Program-made: the position numbers and the translations under genes
Part shown: positions 33,956 to 43,493 of the stretch, in pieces
Layout: every line of letters starts with the position of its first letter
Position numbering within the stretch: position 1 is the first letter of the stretch
The notes under the pieces: generated by a model
The model's input: the letters and a program-made list of their open reading frames with translations, nothing else
Database searches by the model: none
Told to the model about the DNA's origin: nothing
NCBI RefSeq assembly: GCF_037325665.1
Contig: NC_090245.1
Span: forward strand, 72,066,326-72,130,325
Reading direction: 5' to 3'
DNA from: Littorina saxatilis
Taxonomy: Eukaryota; Mollusca; Gastropoda; Littorinimorpha; Littorinidae
DNA: 64,000 nt

Positions 33956-34104
33956 TAAAACATCAGAAATTGTGAAAGAAACAATTGAAAGTCAGCAGAG
34001 ACTTTCTTCCGAGATTTGTTAAAATCTCTTAGCAGAGATAGAGAGAGAAATAAGTATCCCTTCACAGACAGCCTATTGGGAGCATCAGACCCTCCTCAAG
34101 GGTA
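33956..34104 (-). mobile_element. Hammerhead repeat, partial unit 3
   Basis: The first 149 bases of the unit (up to CCTCCTCAAGGG), stopping before the ribozyme. A short (TA)n follows and then a segment (34115-34205) that also follows the related copy at 52738, see 53077. Confidence 0.8.
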
Positions 34105-34114
34105 TATACATATA

Positions 34115-34205
34115 TAGAGGTTACAACACGAGTGGTTTTTTTATATGGCTTGTATTTCAGTCAAGACCCAGCGGATGAATATCATCGGGAGACACGAGCC
34201 TCTGG
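34115..34205 (+). repeat. Segment shared with 53077-53165
   Basis: GAGGTTACAACACGAGTGG, ATATGGCTTGTATTTCAGTC and GCGGATGAATATCA are found at both hammerhead loci, each time after a (TA)n run. It may be an end of the element or a common target. Confidence 0.75.
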
Positions 34206-34365
34206 CGATATGTTGCGATTTATATTAGCTGAAGATCTATTCAGAAGCATTTGTCAATACTGTAATAACAATTTTGATTATTACTTTAGGCCCTGGACAC
34301 ATATATGTGAAATGTCTCCCAGATGTACCTAGTATGTAAAATGTTCCCAAAGGTGCTATTAAGTG

Positions 34366-34448
34366 TTATATATATATATATATATGGACGTACGTATAGA
34401 TTCTGCGTGTGCACGTGTGTGTGACACACACACGCGCCTGCTTGTGTT

Positions 34449-34506
<58 letters not shown>

Positions 34507-34610
34507 GTTGCCTACACTTATTGTCCCTTTGGAGAATTACCTCGAGGAAATGTGCGATTCACGGAAATGCGGGCTTCGGTGTGCGTGTGTGTGTGTGTGT
34601 GTGTGTGTAT
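34366..34610. repeat. (TA)n, (TG)n microsatellites
   Basis: TA at 34368-34385, TG at 34451-34502 and TG again at 34579-34608. Confidence 0.95.
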
Positions 34611-34624
34611 TTGCATGTCATGTT

Positions 34625-34925
34625 ATATGGAGTCTTATATCGCGCGCGTATCTCCAGATGCAGGGATCTATTTATGCCGTGTGAGATGGAATTTTTTACA
34701 CAATACATCACGCATTCACATCGACCAGCAGATCGCAGCCATTTCGGCGCATATCCTACTTTTCACGGCCTATTATTCCAAGTCACACGGGTATTTTGGT
34801 GGACATTTTTTTTATCTATGCCTATACAATTTTGCCAGGAAAGACCCTTTTGTCAATCGTTGGATCTTTAACGTGTACACCCCAATGTAGCGTACACGAA
34901 GGGACCTCGGTTTTTCGTCTCATCC
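34625..34925 (-). mobile_element. SINE family 2, near-complete copy
   Basis: On the - strand the head reads GATGAGACGAAAAACCGAGG, then GTACACGTTAAAGATCC, GGGTCTTTCCTGGCAAAAT, GGAATAATAGGCCGTGAAAA and GCGCGATATAAGACTC. No (ATTG)n tail is left. Longer at its 5' side than the copy at 29706. Confidence 0.75.
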
Positions 34926-34931
34926 GTGGGT

Positions 34932-34933
34932 GG

Positions 34934-35006
<73 letters not shown>

Positions 35007-35062
35007 TGTGTGTGTGTGTGTGTGTGTGCGTGTGTGTGTGTGCGTGCGTGCGTGTGTGCGCG
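34932..35062. repeat. (TG)n microsatellite
   Basis: A long TG run with TGCG variants at the end. The sequence 35063-35734 has no supported gene: a CAGCAGCAACA-rich and CCACCA-rich stretch near 35485-35560 gives only low-complexity frames. Confidence 0.95.
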
Positions 35063-35734
35063 ATGGAAGTAGAATTATGCAATAAACTATCCAAAATCAC
35101 GATCAAAGTCATATTGAAGTAAGAATAAAAGTGGTAAGGAAAATAAAGTCTGGGGATAAGTGTAGGACCAGTGTGACAATTCAAATACATCGAATTTAGT
35201 GTTTGTTTCGACACCGCAGTGCTAGCATTGCTTCTCTCCGATCGAATTTGTTTTCCTGAAAGACGCTTCCTGTTCTGATATGCTGAGATTCGGTGACAGC
35301 GACACAAAAGATACCCCGAGAGGAACATTCCGTACCCAGAACCCGCCGCGCAACGCCAATTTATTTTAACCTTTAAAAACAGTAGCGCCTATGCTTAATG
35401 GGACGGATGATGAAAATCATGAACAACAAGAAATCAAAGATCAAGAAAAACAAAGACCACCCGGAACAATATACAAACAACGCCGGCAGCAGCAGCAACA
35501 AGACCAAGCGCAGCAGCAGAAGAAGTAACCATCACCACCACCACCACCGGAAGACCAGCCATCACCCCTTCCAATTGACCAGACTGAGGTTTGGAAATTA
35601 CATTTACAGGTTAACCGTGTTTTATCTCTCCACACAGAAATGTGAGATTAAATGGGAATTGAGTGTTTGGGTGAAGGGGGAGGGGCCGCGCCGCGACAAT
35701 ACCGTCCCCCCATCTCCACCGCCACCCACAGATC

Positions 35735-35889
35735 CTTCTTTTTCTTCTTCTACTGCGTTCATGCGCTAAAACTCCCACTTACACTCGAGTTCTTTTGCAC
35801 GAGTGGGTTTTTACTTGTTTACCCACCGCCATTAAGGCAGCCATACACCAATTTCGGGGGATGCATGCTTGGTATTTTTGTTTTTGTTT
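35735..35889 (-). mobile_element. SINE family 1, 3' half split off by a LINE insertion
   Basis: On the - strand: AAACAAAAACAAAAATACC, CATGCATCCCCCGAAATTGG, GTATGGCTGCC, CCCACTCGTGC and a (GAA)-rich end. It matches the 3' half of the SINE at 28290-28450. Its 5' half is at 40062-40225. Confidence 0.8.
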
Positions 35890-38800
35890 CTCTTCTTCTT
35901 CTTGGCGTTCGCAGAGGTTACACAATCAGTCCAGCACTGGTGATAAATGTTGTTGTTTTCTCCAACTCCTGTCGACTGCCGTATAGTTTGGTCTGCAAGG
36001 GAGTTGGTGACGGCCACACTTCTTTTCGTTCCTCATCTAGTAAGGGACATCGCTGTAAGATGTGTTCCGCTGTTTGGTCCTCTTGACCGCAGGCACAGGT
36101 TGGTGATGGCGCCAGCTTGAACTTTCGGTTCATGTGAGCATTGAGCCTGTTGTGGCCAGTACGCAGCCTGATGAGGTTGACTTGCTGCTCTCTGGACATT
36201 GTGTGGTAGTCATCTCTGTTTGTCCTTGGCCTCATCAATGCCTTGATGATTGTCTTCTGCTCACTAAAGCTGACACTGTTTTCAGGTTGGTCTTCCACGG
36301 CTCCTTCTTTTGCCAGCTCATCTGCCCTTTCATTTCCTGGTATCCCACAGTGTGCTGGTATCCACTGGAGGACAACTCTTCTGGTTTGTCTGACCATCTG
36401 TAATGCTTTGGCCAGCTGTGGGAGTTTGTCGTTCTCTAGGGCCTGAAGGACTGAAAGGGCGTCCGAGAGGAAGACAACTTGGTAGCAAGGGTCTGCGGAG
36501 TCCTGAACGAAGGAGGCGGCCTGCATGAGAGCTTCTGCTTCTGCTTTATAGTTTGTGCAGTGTTTGCCAGTGGCAACGCTGGATGTAGCTGTATGTCCCC
36601 CAGGGAACTGGATGAGAATGCCTGCACCTCCATTGAGCACGGCGTTAGTTGCTGATCCATCGGTGTATACATGGATCCACGCCTCTTTTGGGTACTGTTC
36701 GTCGATCAGGGCTAAGGTGAGTGCCTGTCGAGCTGTGTCATTCTGATCTTCTCCTGAGGTAACATGTGGAACACTGGTGCAGATCTGGATGCCTGGTTTC
36801 TCTGTTGCCTTGGGGGTTTCCTCTTCTTCTTGAGTCAGAGGTAGAGTGTTCTGTGGAAGGACTTCCCTGTACTGTCGAGAAAATCTCTTGCTCTCGTGTA
36901 CAAAACTGCTCCGTTTAAGCCGGTTCTTGGTGAGGTTGCTCAGTCTGTGCTTCATGGGGTGGTCGGGTAGGCACTTGAGCTTCTCGGCCTGTACCATAGT
37001 CTTGGCTTCTCTTCTCTGACAGAGGGGTTGGATGGTGGTAAGCTTCTCCATTTCCTTGATGGGCGTGGATTTCATTGCACCAGTGATGAGTCGGAGGGCC
37101 TGGTTTTGCACACGGTCAAGGGTCTGCAGGTTTGTCTTGGCTGAGGTTGACCACGCTGTGGAGCCGTACTCGAGGTGGGGTCTGATTGTTCCCTGGTATA
37201 CTGTCTTCAGTATCTTCTCGTTCGCTCCCCAGGTGGTACCTGCCAGCTTCCTGAGTATGGCTAGCTTGCGCCGGGCCTTCGTCTCTGCCTGTGCAATGTG
37301 TGGTTTCCAGGTCTGCCGCCTGTCAAAGGTGACACCAAGGTACGTTGCTTCTTCATCCTCTCTCAGAGGAGTTCCACCAAGCCTAATGGTTCCGGCTTTC
37401 TGCTTTGGCGACAGTGTGAATAGGGTGGTGGAGGATTTCTCCTTGTTGATGGAGACGCACCAATCTTCTGCCCATGCGTTCAGCCTATCTGCCGCTTGCT
37501 GCATTCTGTAGGTGGCAGTACTTGCGTGCTCCTCCTTGCACCAGATCACAAGGTCGTCTGCGTAGAGAGCAGCTTTGATCCCCTTGGGCATCTCAGACAC
37601 CAGATCGTCGATGAAGAGAAGGAAGAGTGTGGGGGAGAGGACTCCGCCCTGAGGGACGCCATGACGAAGGAGGAACTTCTTGCTTTTGGTCTGGTCGACG
37701 TTAACTCTTGCCCTGCGGTTATAGAGGTAAGAGCGAATCCACTGGTACATGTTGCTGGACACGCCTTTCCTCAGCAGTTTTACAAGGAGTCCATCTTTCC
37801 AGACCTTGTCAAAGGCCTTCTGAAGATCTATCCAGGTGACGAAGACCAGCTTCTGTTCCTGAAAGGCATCTTCAACTTCTTGCGCCAGGTAAGTGACCTG
37901 ATCTTCAGTGCTGCGGAACTGTCGGAATCCAGCTTGCTCAGGGGCGAGGAGGTTCCTGGATTCCAGGTACCACCTGAGGCGCTCGTTCACAATTCTCTCC
38001 AGGGTCTTCACAACACAGCTGGTGAGGCTGATTGGGCGATAGCTGGTGGCCTTCTTTGGATCCTTCCCTTTTTTTAAGATGGGGATCATGATCGCTTCTC
38101 GCCAGAGTTGTGGTAGCGATCCTTCTTGCCAGCTGCTGTTGAAGACCTCGAGTAGCTTGTTCTCTGCTGCACTACCAAGGTGGGTTAGCATCTCGTTGGT
38201 GATGCCGTCTGGGCCAGGGGACTTCTTCGCCTTTGACTTTTTCAGAGCTGAGTGCAGCTCGTGGAGTGTGAGTGGTTGACTCATGGCGTCCACTGTCGAC
38301 TGTCTGGCAGGTCTCTCTCTTTTCTCTCTTCTTGCTTCTCTCTGTTTCTCGGGGCTAACATGGAGGTTGCTCTCAGCTGCATAGCTTTCAGCAAATTGGT
38401 TGGCAGCATGCTTTCCAGTTAGCACCTTCCCGTTCTCTTCCAATGTGATCTTTCCTCTGCTGGTGTTCTCATCATTCAACTGCTTGGTGAGCCTCCAGAG
38501 CTTTCTGCCATCCTTCTCAAGGTTCAGAGAGCTTGTTTTCTCTTGCCAGCTTCTCCGTCTTGCCTGTAGCTTCTTTTTGAGAAATTTGGCTTTGGCATCC
38601 TGGAGGCGGATGTTGTTGTTTTGTGACGGGTTGACTTCTGCTTCCCTTCTGGCGTCTGCCAGATCATCATCCAGTTCCTGCAATTCATTGCTCCAGTAGG
38701 GCTTATAGTCTCTCCTGGCACCCCTGGGAATGGACTCACGCGCTGCTCTGAGGATGCTCATGTTGAAGTCCTTCGCCACCATGTTGATGTCTCGACCCTC

Positions 38801-40061
38801 GACTCTGATGTCTTTGGTGAGTTCGCTGGTGCGGTGTCTAAAGAGGAACCAGTTCGCTCTTTTGTAGTTCCACCGTGGGAAGGAAGCTTCAGTGCAGGAC
38901 TCCATGCCCAGGGTCAAAAAGACTGGCCGATGGTCACTTCCACCTAGCTGTTCTCCGACCTCTCTGCTGGTTAGCTGGTGCATGTCTTCCGTGCAGAAGG
39001 CTAGGTCAGGAGTTGATGTAGTGTGCCATCTTCTGGAGTAGAATGTAGGGCAGTCAAAGGGACTGTTCAAAAGGATGAGACCTTTGTCGTCCTGCCAGTT
39101 CTCCACCTCTTCTCCTCTCCGATCCAGGTGGTCATATCCCCAACTCTGTGAATGACTGTTGAAGTCACCCACCACGATGAAGTTGGAGGCCTTTGCAGGG
39201 ATCGTGTCAAGGGCGAGGTGTCTATCATTGGGGCAGTAGAAGTTGACAAGATGGAATTCTGATGTCTTCGTCTGGATTCGAATCACCTGATATTCGGAGT
39301 CCTCCATGTGCGTTTCTATCAAACAGGCATTGATGTTGTTCCTGATGAGGGTCAGGATTCCTCCTTTGCTTCGGTCTGTTCTGTCGGACCTAAGGCATTG
39401 GTAGCCTCTCACTTTGAAGGACTTTTGGGGTGTCAGGTGCGTCTCCTGAATACAGCAGATGTTGATGTTCTTCTCATGCAGGATATGCTCCAACTCTGTC
39501 TTCTTGTTCAGGATACTTTCTGCGTTCCAGTGCATGACCTGAAAAGGTCGCTGCTGACTGGGTTTCTTCCTGGTTGTGGTGGTGCCAGTCACTTTCCTCC
39601 CGCGTCCCCTGGCGTGACAAGACGGACGGGAGGGACCTCCAGTAGTTGGGGCTGGGTCCCTTTGAGGCATGGGACCCGACGCTGCTCCACCCTGGGGGGT
39701 CCTCAATGGGCGAGCGCCATTTCCATCTGTGCTGGTTGATTGTGTCATCATTTGCGTAAGTGCGTGTACCCGTGGTTTGTTAGAATGCGCCGTGCGGCCC
39801 GGGTCCTCCGTCTTCAGCATTCGGGGTTTTCTGTCGGGGTTACCTCACCCTTAGCTCATGGCCCGTACGTCCTACCCTGAGAGCACAGGGGGGAGGATTT
39901 TCCGGGATCCCACCCGGAGCCAGTTTGGTCCGCGGCCGCAAGCGGCTGATCTCCATATCTGAAGACCGTTCCCCTATCCGCCACCCGGGGACGCGCTGGG
40001 TTGGGGGTGGTCGCCCCACTGAAAATCCCACACTGGGTTAAGAAAGATCAGCCTGTCCCAG
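35890..40061 (-). mobile_element. Full-length intact LINE (I/Nimb-like) with 10-bp TSD
   Basis: A 4.17-kb element flanked by GTTTTTGTTT at 35880-35889 and 40062-40071, inside a SINE. The 5' UTR is about 240 bp (40061 to 39821), there is a single ORF of 1300 codons, and the 3' UTR is very short with an AAGAAGAAGAAG tail. The target duplication and intact ORF mark it as young and possibly still competent. RNase H after RT points to the I superfamily; resemblance to molluscan Nimb-type elements is a judgement from memory. Confidence 0.92.
35918..39820 (-). CDS. LINE polyprotein: endonuclease, reverse transcriptase, RNase H
   Basis: 1300 codons, uninterrupted. Residues 1-90 are Pro/Thr/Arg-rich. 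The APE endonuclease follows from about 95: VMHWNAES, CCIQETHL, VVGDFNSHSQSW and GGSDHRPVFL. The RT (about 480-800) has MIPILKKGKDP, SYRPISLTS, VTWIDLQKAFDKVW (motif A), RHGVPQGGVLSPTLFLLFID (motif B) and ALYADDLVIW (motif C, YADD). RNase H (about 1060-1190) has HVYTDGSAT, NYKAEAEALMQA, FLSDALSVL and HCGIPGNERADELA, giving the D-E-D-D set. The C-terminus has CACGQEDQTAEHILQRC, a CCHC-like knuckle. It makes and inserts cDNA copies of its own RNA. No separate ORF1 exists between the TSDs. The start Met at 39820 is the first in frame; a start farther in is possible. Confidence 0.93.
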   Translation of the reverse strand: MLKTEDPGRTAHSNKPRVHALTQMMTQSTSTDGNGARPLRTPQGGAASGPMPQRDPAPTTGGPSRPSCHARGRGRKVTGTTTTRKKPSQQRPFQVMHWNAESILNKKTELEHILHEKNINICCIQETHLTPQKSFKVRGYQCLRSDRTDRSKGGILTLIRNNINACLIETHMEDSEYQVIRIQTKTSEFHLVNFYCPNDRHLALDTIPAKASNFIVVGDFNSHSQSWGYDHLDRRGEEVENWQDDKGLILLNSPFDCPTFYSRRWHTTSTPDLAFCTEDMHQLTSREVGEQLGGSDHRPVFLTLGMESCTEASFPRWNYKRANWFLFRHRTSELTKDIRVEGRDINMVAKDFNMSILRAARESIPRGARRDYKPYWSNELQELDDDLADARREAEVNPSQNNNIRLQDAKAKFLKKKLQARRRSWQEKTSSLNLEKDGRKLWRLTKQLNDENTSRGKITLEENGKVLTGKHAANQFAESYAAESNLHVSPEKQREARREKRERPARQSTVDAMSQPLTLHELHSALKKSKAKKSPGPDGITNEMLTHLGSAAENKLLEVFNSSWQEGSLPQLWREAIMIPILKKGKDPKKATSYRPISLTSCVVKTLERIVNERLRWYLESRNLLAPEQAGFRQFRSTEDQVTYLAQEVEDAFQEQKLVFVTWIDLQKAFDKVWKDGLLVKLLRKGVSSNMYQWIRSYLYNRRARVNVDQTKSKKFLLRHGVPQGGVLSPTLFLLFIDDLVSEMPKGIKAALYADDLVIWCKEEHASTATYRMQQAADRLNAWAEDWCVSINKEKSSTTLFTLSPKQKAGTIRLGGTPLREDEEATYLGVTFDRRQTWKPHIAQAETKARRKLAILRKLAGTTWGANEKILKTVYQGTIRPHLEYGSTAWSTSAKTNLQTLDRVQNQALRLITGAMKSTPIKEMEKLTTIQPLCQRREAKTMVQAEKLKCLPDHPMKHRLSNLTKNRLKRSSFVHESKRFSRQYREVLPQNTLPLTQEEEETPKATEKPGIQICTSVPHVTSGEDQNDTARQALTLALIDEQYPKEAWIHVYTDGSATNAVLNGGAGILIQFPGGHTATSSVATGKHCTNYKAEAEALMQAASFVQDSADPCYQVVFLSDALSVLQALENDKLPQLAKALQMVRQTRRVVLQWIPAHCGIPGNERADELAKEGAVEDQPENSVSFSEQKTIIKALMRPRTNRDDYHTMSREQQVNLIRLRTGHNRLNAHMNRKFKLAPSPTCACGQEDQTAEHILQRCPLLDEERKEVWPSPTPLQTKLYGSRQELEKTTTFITSAGLIV

Positions 40062-40225
40062 GTTTTTGTTTAACCCACCGAATAATGACATGGATTACAG
40101 GATCTTCTCTATGCGCACTTGATCTTGCGCTTGCGTGTGCACACGAAGGGGATAAAGCCCAAGCAGGTCTGCACATACGTTGACCTGTGAGATCGGAAAA
40201 ATCCTCAGATCCACTATAAACTTTT
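40062..40225 (-). mobile_element. SINE family 1, 5' part split off by the LINE insertion
   Basis: On the - strand: GATTTTTCCGATCTCACAGG, TATGTGCAGACCTGCTTG, AAGTGCGCATAGAGAAGATC and TTCGGTGGGTTAAAC. It matches 28165-28300 of the SINE in the LINE. The tRNA-like head is missing, so the SINE was already truncated or diverged before the LINE landed in it. Confidence 0.8.
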
Positions 40226-40816
40226 GTACTCAGAATCTATGCAGCGGTTGTGGTGCATGCAAACACAGTTGACAACTGCCAAGCGGTACTATTGTGAACA
40301 ACAGCGAACAGACCCACAGGATTGCTATTCCTGCAGAGAGAGTCTTTTGTTAAGCCACAAACCCCTTTACAGAGTTTCGGATCGACATTGTGCGACGTTG
40401 AAAATCTCACCAAGTGGTGTGTGTGCGTGGTTTTTTTTCTTCTCCGGAGAACGCTATTCATGAATTTAACTTGAGGCTTATGTAAGAATGACTAGACTTT
40501 GATGTGATATATCTCTCAATCAAAACTGAATATCAGTCATATAAATCCTGATGTGATAGAGAGTCTCTTTCAGAGGTTGCTTGAGTGTTTTGTGGTGTTA
40601 GTTACCTGCGGACACGAACCCTGAGGTAAGATGCAAGACCCATCCCTATTCGTTGTATTTTTTCTGTTACTGAAAATCAGTCGCAAATGCATTTCTTTGA
40701 AAAGCAAGTAAACAACCAAAGAAATAAAGAAAAGAACATAAAGAGAGCGAATAAAGGGGTATTCCCCCCAAAAAATGAAATATAACAAATCAGACTACAC
40801 CGCTAAATTTCGACTT
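40226..40816. other. Non-coding stretch
   Basis: Nothing recognised on either strand. Confidence 0.4.
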
Positions 40817-40998
40817 CATTCTTGTATATATCAGTGACAGTAATACCTTTATTTTAGAGCATTAAAGGTATCCTTCCCGTCAAATTGCCATAATACGTTC
40901 ACATTTCGGTTTTTGAAATAACCGACCATCAATGCTTAGAAAATTCAGTTATTCGCTTGGTTACAATAGACTACACAGACAGAAATTCGTGGTACACT
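40817..40998. repeat. Direct repeat, copy A
   Basis: GAGCATTAAAGGTATCC, ACATTTCGGTTTT and ACAATAGACTAC occur in the same order and spacing at 41552-41760. The two copies are diverged and about 740 bp apart. Confidence 0.6.
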
Positions 40999-41017
40999 GC
41001 CTTTTATAACCTTTGCT

Positions 41018-41164
41018 TTTTACAGTTAGTCAAGTTTTGATTAAATGTTTAGAGATCATTGAATGCAAAGTTCCATGAAGATCTCTTCAGTAGTTTTCTT
41101 AGAATCGCACTCCACAAACACACATACACACACCCACTCACCTTGATCTTGCCAAGCATAACCC

Positions 41165-41240
<76 letters not shown>

Positions 41241-41325
41241 AACGCGCGCGCGTGCGCGCAAACACACAAGAACACATACACCACCACCCTCCTCTTGATT
41301 CCTAGTCACTCGCGTTTCGAAAAAT
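41018..41325. mobile_element. Decayed pieces of the ~850-bp repeat family
   Basis: The hairpin-like AGTTAGTCAAGTTTTGATTA at 41025 is followed by TTCCATGAAGATC, AGAATCGCACTCC, a CA run (41166-41227) and CCACCCTCCTCTTGATTCC. The second part has the orientation of copy 1 (23909), while the hairpin has that of copies 2 and 3. A rearranged or deleted copy. Confidence 0.5.
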
Positions 41326-41384
41326 CAATCTTCAAAATAAATAAAACTGCTAAATGATGAAACAGAAAACAAAATAAAACAAGA

Positions 41385-41485
41385 TAAGGAGAGAGAGGGG
41401 GAGAGGGGGGGGGGAGAGCAAGAGACAGAGAGAGACAGCGCTCGTGCGCGCGCGAGAGAGGGAGAGATAGCGAGAGAGAGAGCAT
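41385..41485. repeat. GA-rich low-complexity tract
   Basis: AGAG/GGGGAG runs with GCGCGCG interruptions. Confidence 0.85.
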
Positions 41486-41551
41486 TGGACTGAACGAAGA
41501 AAAGGTTATTCCCCTTAAATAACCCTCAGATTGACTGCCGACTGTCGACGT

Positions 41552-41765
41552 CATTTTTGTATAGAGCTATAGCTAGCTATCTTTGACAGTATTGACACTA
41601 TTTCAAAGCATTAAAGGATCCTTTCATCACATCGCCCCATTAGGTACACATTTCGGTTTTATGTTTAGAACAGTGACATTTTAGACCATGAATAACTTGA
41701 ATCTGGTGTTCAGAAAGTTAAGTAATTCGCTGTCTCACAATAGACTGCAGAGACATTATTAATCA
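41552..41765. repeat. Direct repeat, copy B
   Basis: Partner of 40817-40998: AAGCATTAAAGGATCC, ACATTTCGGTTTT, GTAATTCGCT and ACAATAGACTGCAGAGAC. A TTC-rich tract follows at 41800-41840. Confidence 0.6.
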
Positions 41766-42164
41766 TTCTTGGCGCACCGCGTTTGAACATTTGCTTGTAT
41801 TTTCTTCTTCTTCTTTTTCTCCTTCTTCTTCTTCTTCTTCCGCGTTTCTGGATTGTTTTTTTTAATCTCAGGGTCACCTTAATGGTGTTAGTTTCGAGCT
41901 CCACTTCGGCATCTACTTTGCCGCGCAAGCTGCATGGCCCTTGACCCTCGACTTGGAGGGTCTGAGTTCGTGCGTGCGAGGTAACTCTGTATTTACAGTC
42001 CCCAAACTTTCGCTGAACATTCGCGCTTTTTAACGTGCGCATTGGTCTTTGTGCCTTCATTTTTCAGACGAAGGTGGTACGATTCAGTCTACCGAGTGCG
42101 CTCTTGTCCCGCTCTTTTTTTTTTTTCGCCACTGACTTGAAGTGGCACTTGTTGGCTGATCCAA

Positions 42165-42415
42165 CACTCTAAACAGAAGTGTTCCACTTTTGACCACATT
42201 CATGTTACAAGTTTTGAACACTTTCTGACATTATATATAGTACTGCAAGCAAATGAGGCACACAAAAGACAGACATAGTATTCTTAAGTGTTCATTTGAA
42301 CACTAGTGAACACTATGTGAGCTACTTTTGACAGCAGAACTAAGTACGTTGTCACAAAGTGTTCGACATTTGTTTCTGAGATGTGTTCAAAAGTGGAACA
42401 CTTCCGATAAGAGTG
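42165..42415. mobile_element. 251-bp MITE
   Basis: The ends are inverted copies over about 65 bp: CACTCT, GAAGTGTTCCACTTTTGA, then GAACACTTT(C/G)TGACA. The middle has a TGTTCATTTGAACACTAGTG palindrome. No ORF. Confidence 0.75.
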
Positions 42416-43493
42416 AAGATTCTGGATTTGATTTCATAAAAGCAAATTCCGGGGTATTGTCTTTTGCCGTATGCGTCCCCCAACAAACACTAGAAAGTAT
42501 AGCACTAAAGACTCAGACCGGTTCCGTTTTTCCCATTCATCCCATTTAATCATAATCATGGAGTCATTTTGAGTAAATCATTGCAGGTAGAACTAATGTC
42601 CTTTCGGTCAAATTCGCCAGAAAACGTCTCCGAAAGGTTCCACGCGGAGAGAGAACTACAGTTTAACTTTTAAATAGGTTCTTGAGTCTACGAATCTTCA
42701 CGTCAGTTGTATACCTGTGCCTCTCATGACAAAGCGTAATGCAAATGCAAAAAAGAATTGAAATCGATCCAAGCGTGAGCAAGGTCAGGAGACTGAAGTG
42801 TCTATGTCAGTATGTGCTGTCTCGGTTACTGAGTTCGAGACAAGAGAGAAAAGATAGTTTCCACTTGACTGCCTTATGACGGGTATACCCGTCATGCGCT
42901 TGTGCAGCCGCAGCGCCTTAGGACGGGTAAACCCGTCTTCTCCGTTCCGGGATTTTCCAGAAATGCTGACACACAAATAGCAGCCAATGGCTTGGTAGGA
43001 TACCTCATTCTCATGAATAAACATAAATGGTGACGCGGTTTTGCGTCTGAAGGCTATTTTCGGCCTTGGCGACAGGGTAGGGGAGAGAAATCTCGACTCG
43101 TCAAAATGGCTAACGGTGACAGTCGACCGGGCCCTAGTAGGGAAAAACAAAGCCGGACTGACGCTACAGGCGGTGCAAATGATTATGGATACTGAGAGGG
43201 GAAGGAGGATATCTTCTTTCGGACGATTCGTTGGAAACATGTAGATGATAGTGATTATAATCCTTTCTTGGAGCAAGCAAAACAGCCACCTGTGTTTGAT
43301 CCACAGGCAGCGGAAGATGCGCCAGACTGATTTTTCAAAAGTTCATATTTAAACATTATTATAAGCCAAACTAATTAGTATTTCCATGATTAGACACTAA
43401 AAACAGATTCTTGGTTCAATTTCCTTTAAAAATAACATAGGTTTTATTTACCTACCTACTGCCAGTTTGGAGCAAGAATTTTTTGTGAATTAT
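42416..43493. other. Non-coding stretch with two perfect short palindromes
   Basis: TGACGGGTATACCCGTCA at 42877-42894 and GACGGGTAAACCCGTC about 40 bp on, with matching flanks (GCCTTATG / GCCTTAG). No gene seen; a 163-codon - strand frame at 42785-43276 has no recognisable content. Confidence 0.45.

Noticed and set aside
35735-35900. Idea that the SINE's 3' half is the 3' UTR of the LINE at 35890 (SINE/LINE partner relation)
   Set aside because: The SINE continues at the other end of the LINE and a 10-bp target duplication separates the two, so the LINE is inserted into the SINE.
38400-39739. Several + strand frames of 60-190 codons at 36-40 kb
   Set aside because: Shadows of the 1300-codon LINE ORF on the - strand.
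42785-43276. 163-codon - strand frame
   Set aside because: No recognisable domain, composition not gene-like, and it spans two non-coding palindromes.
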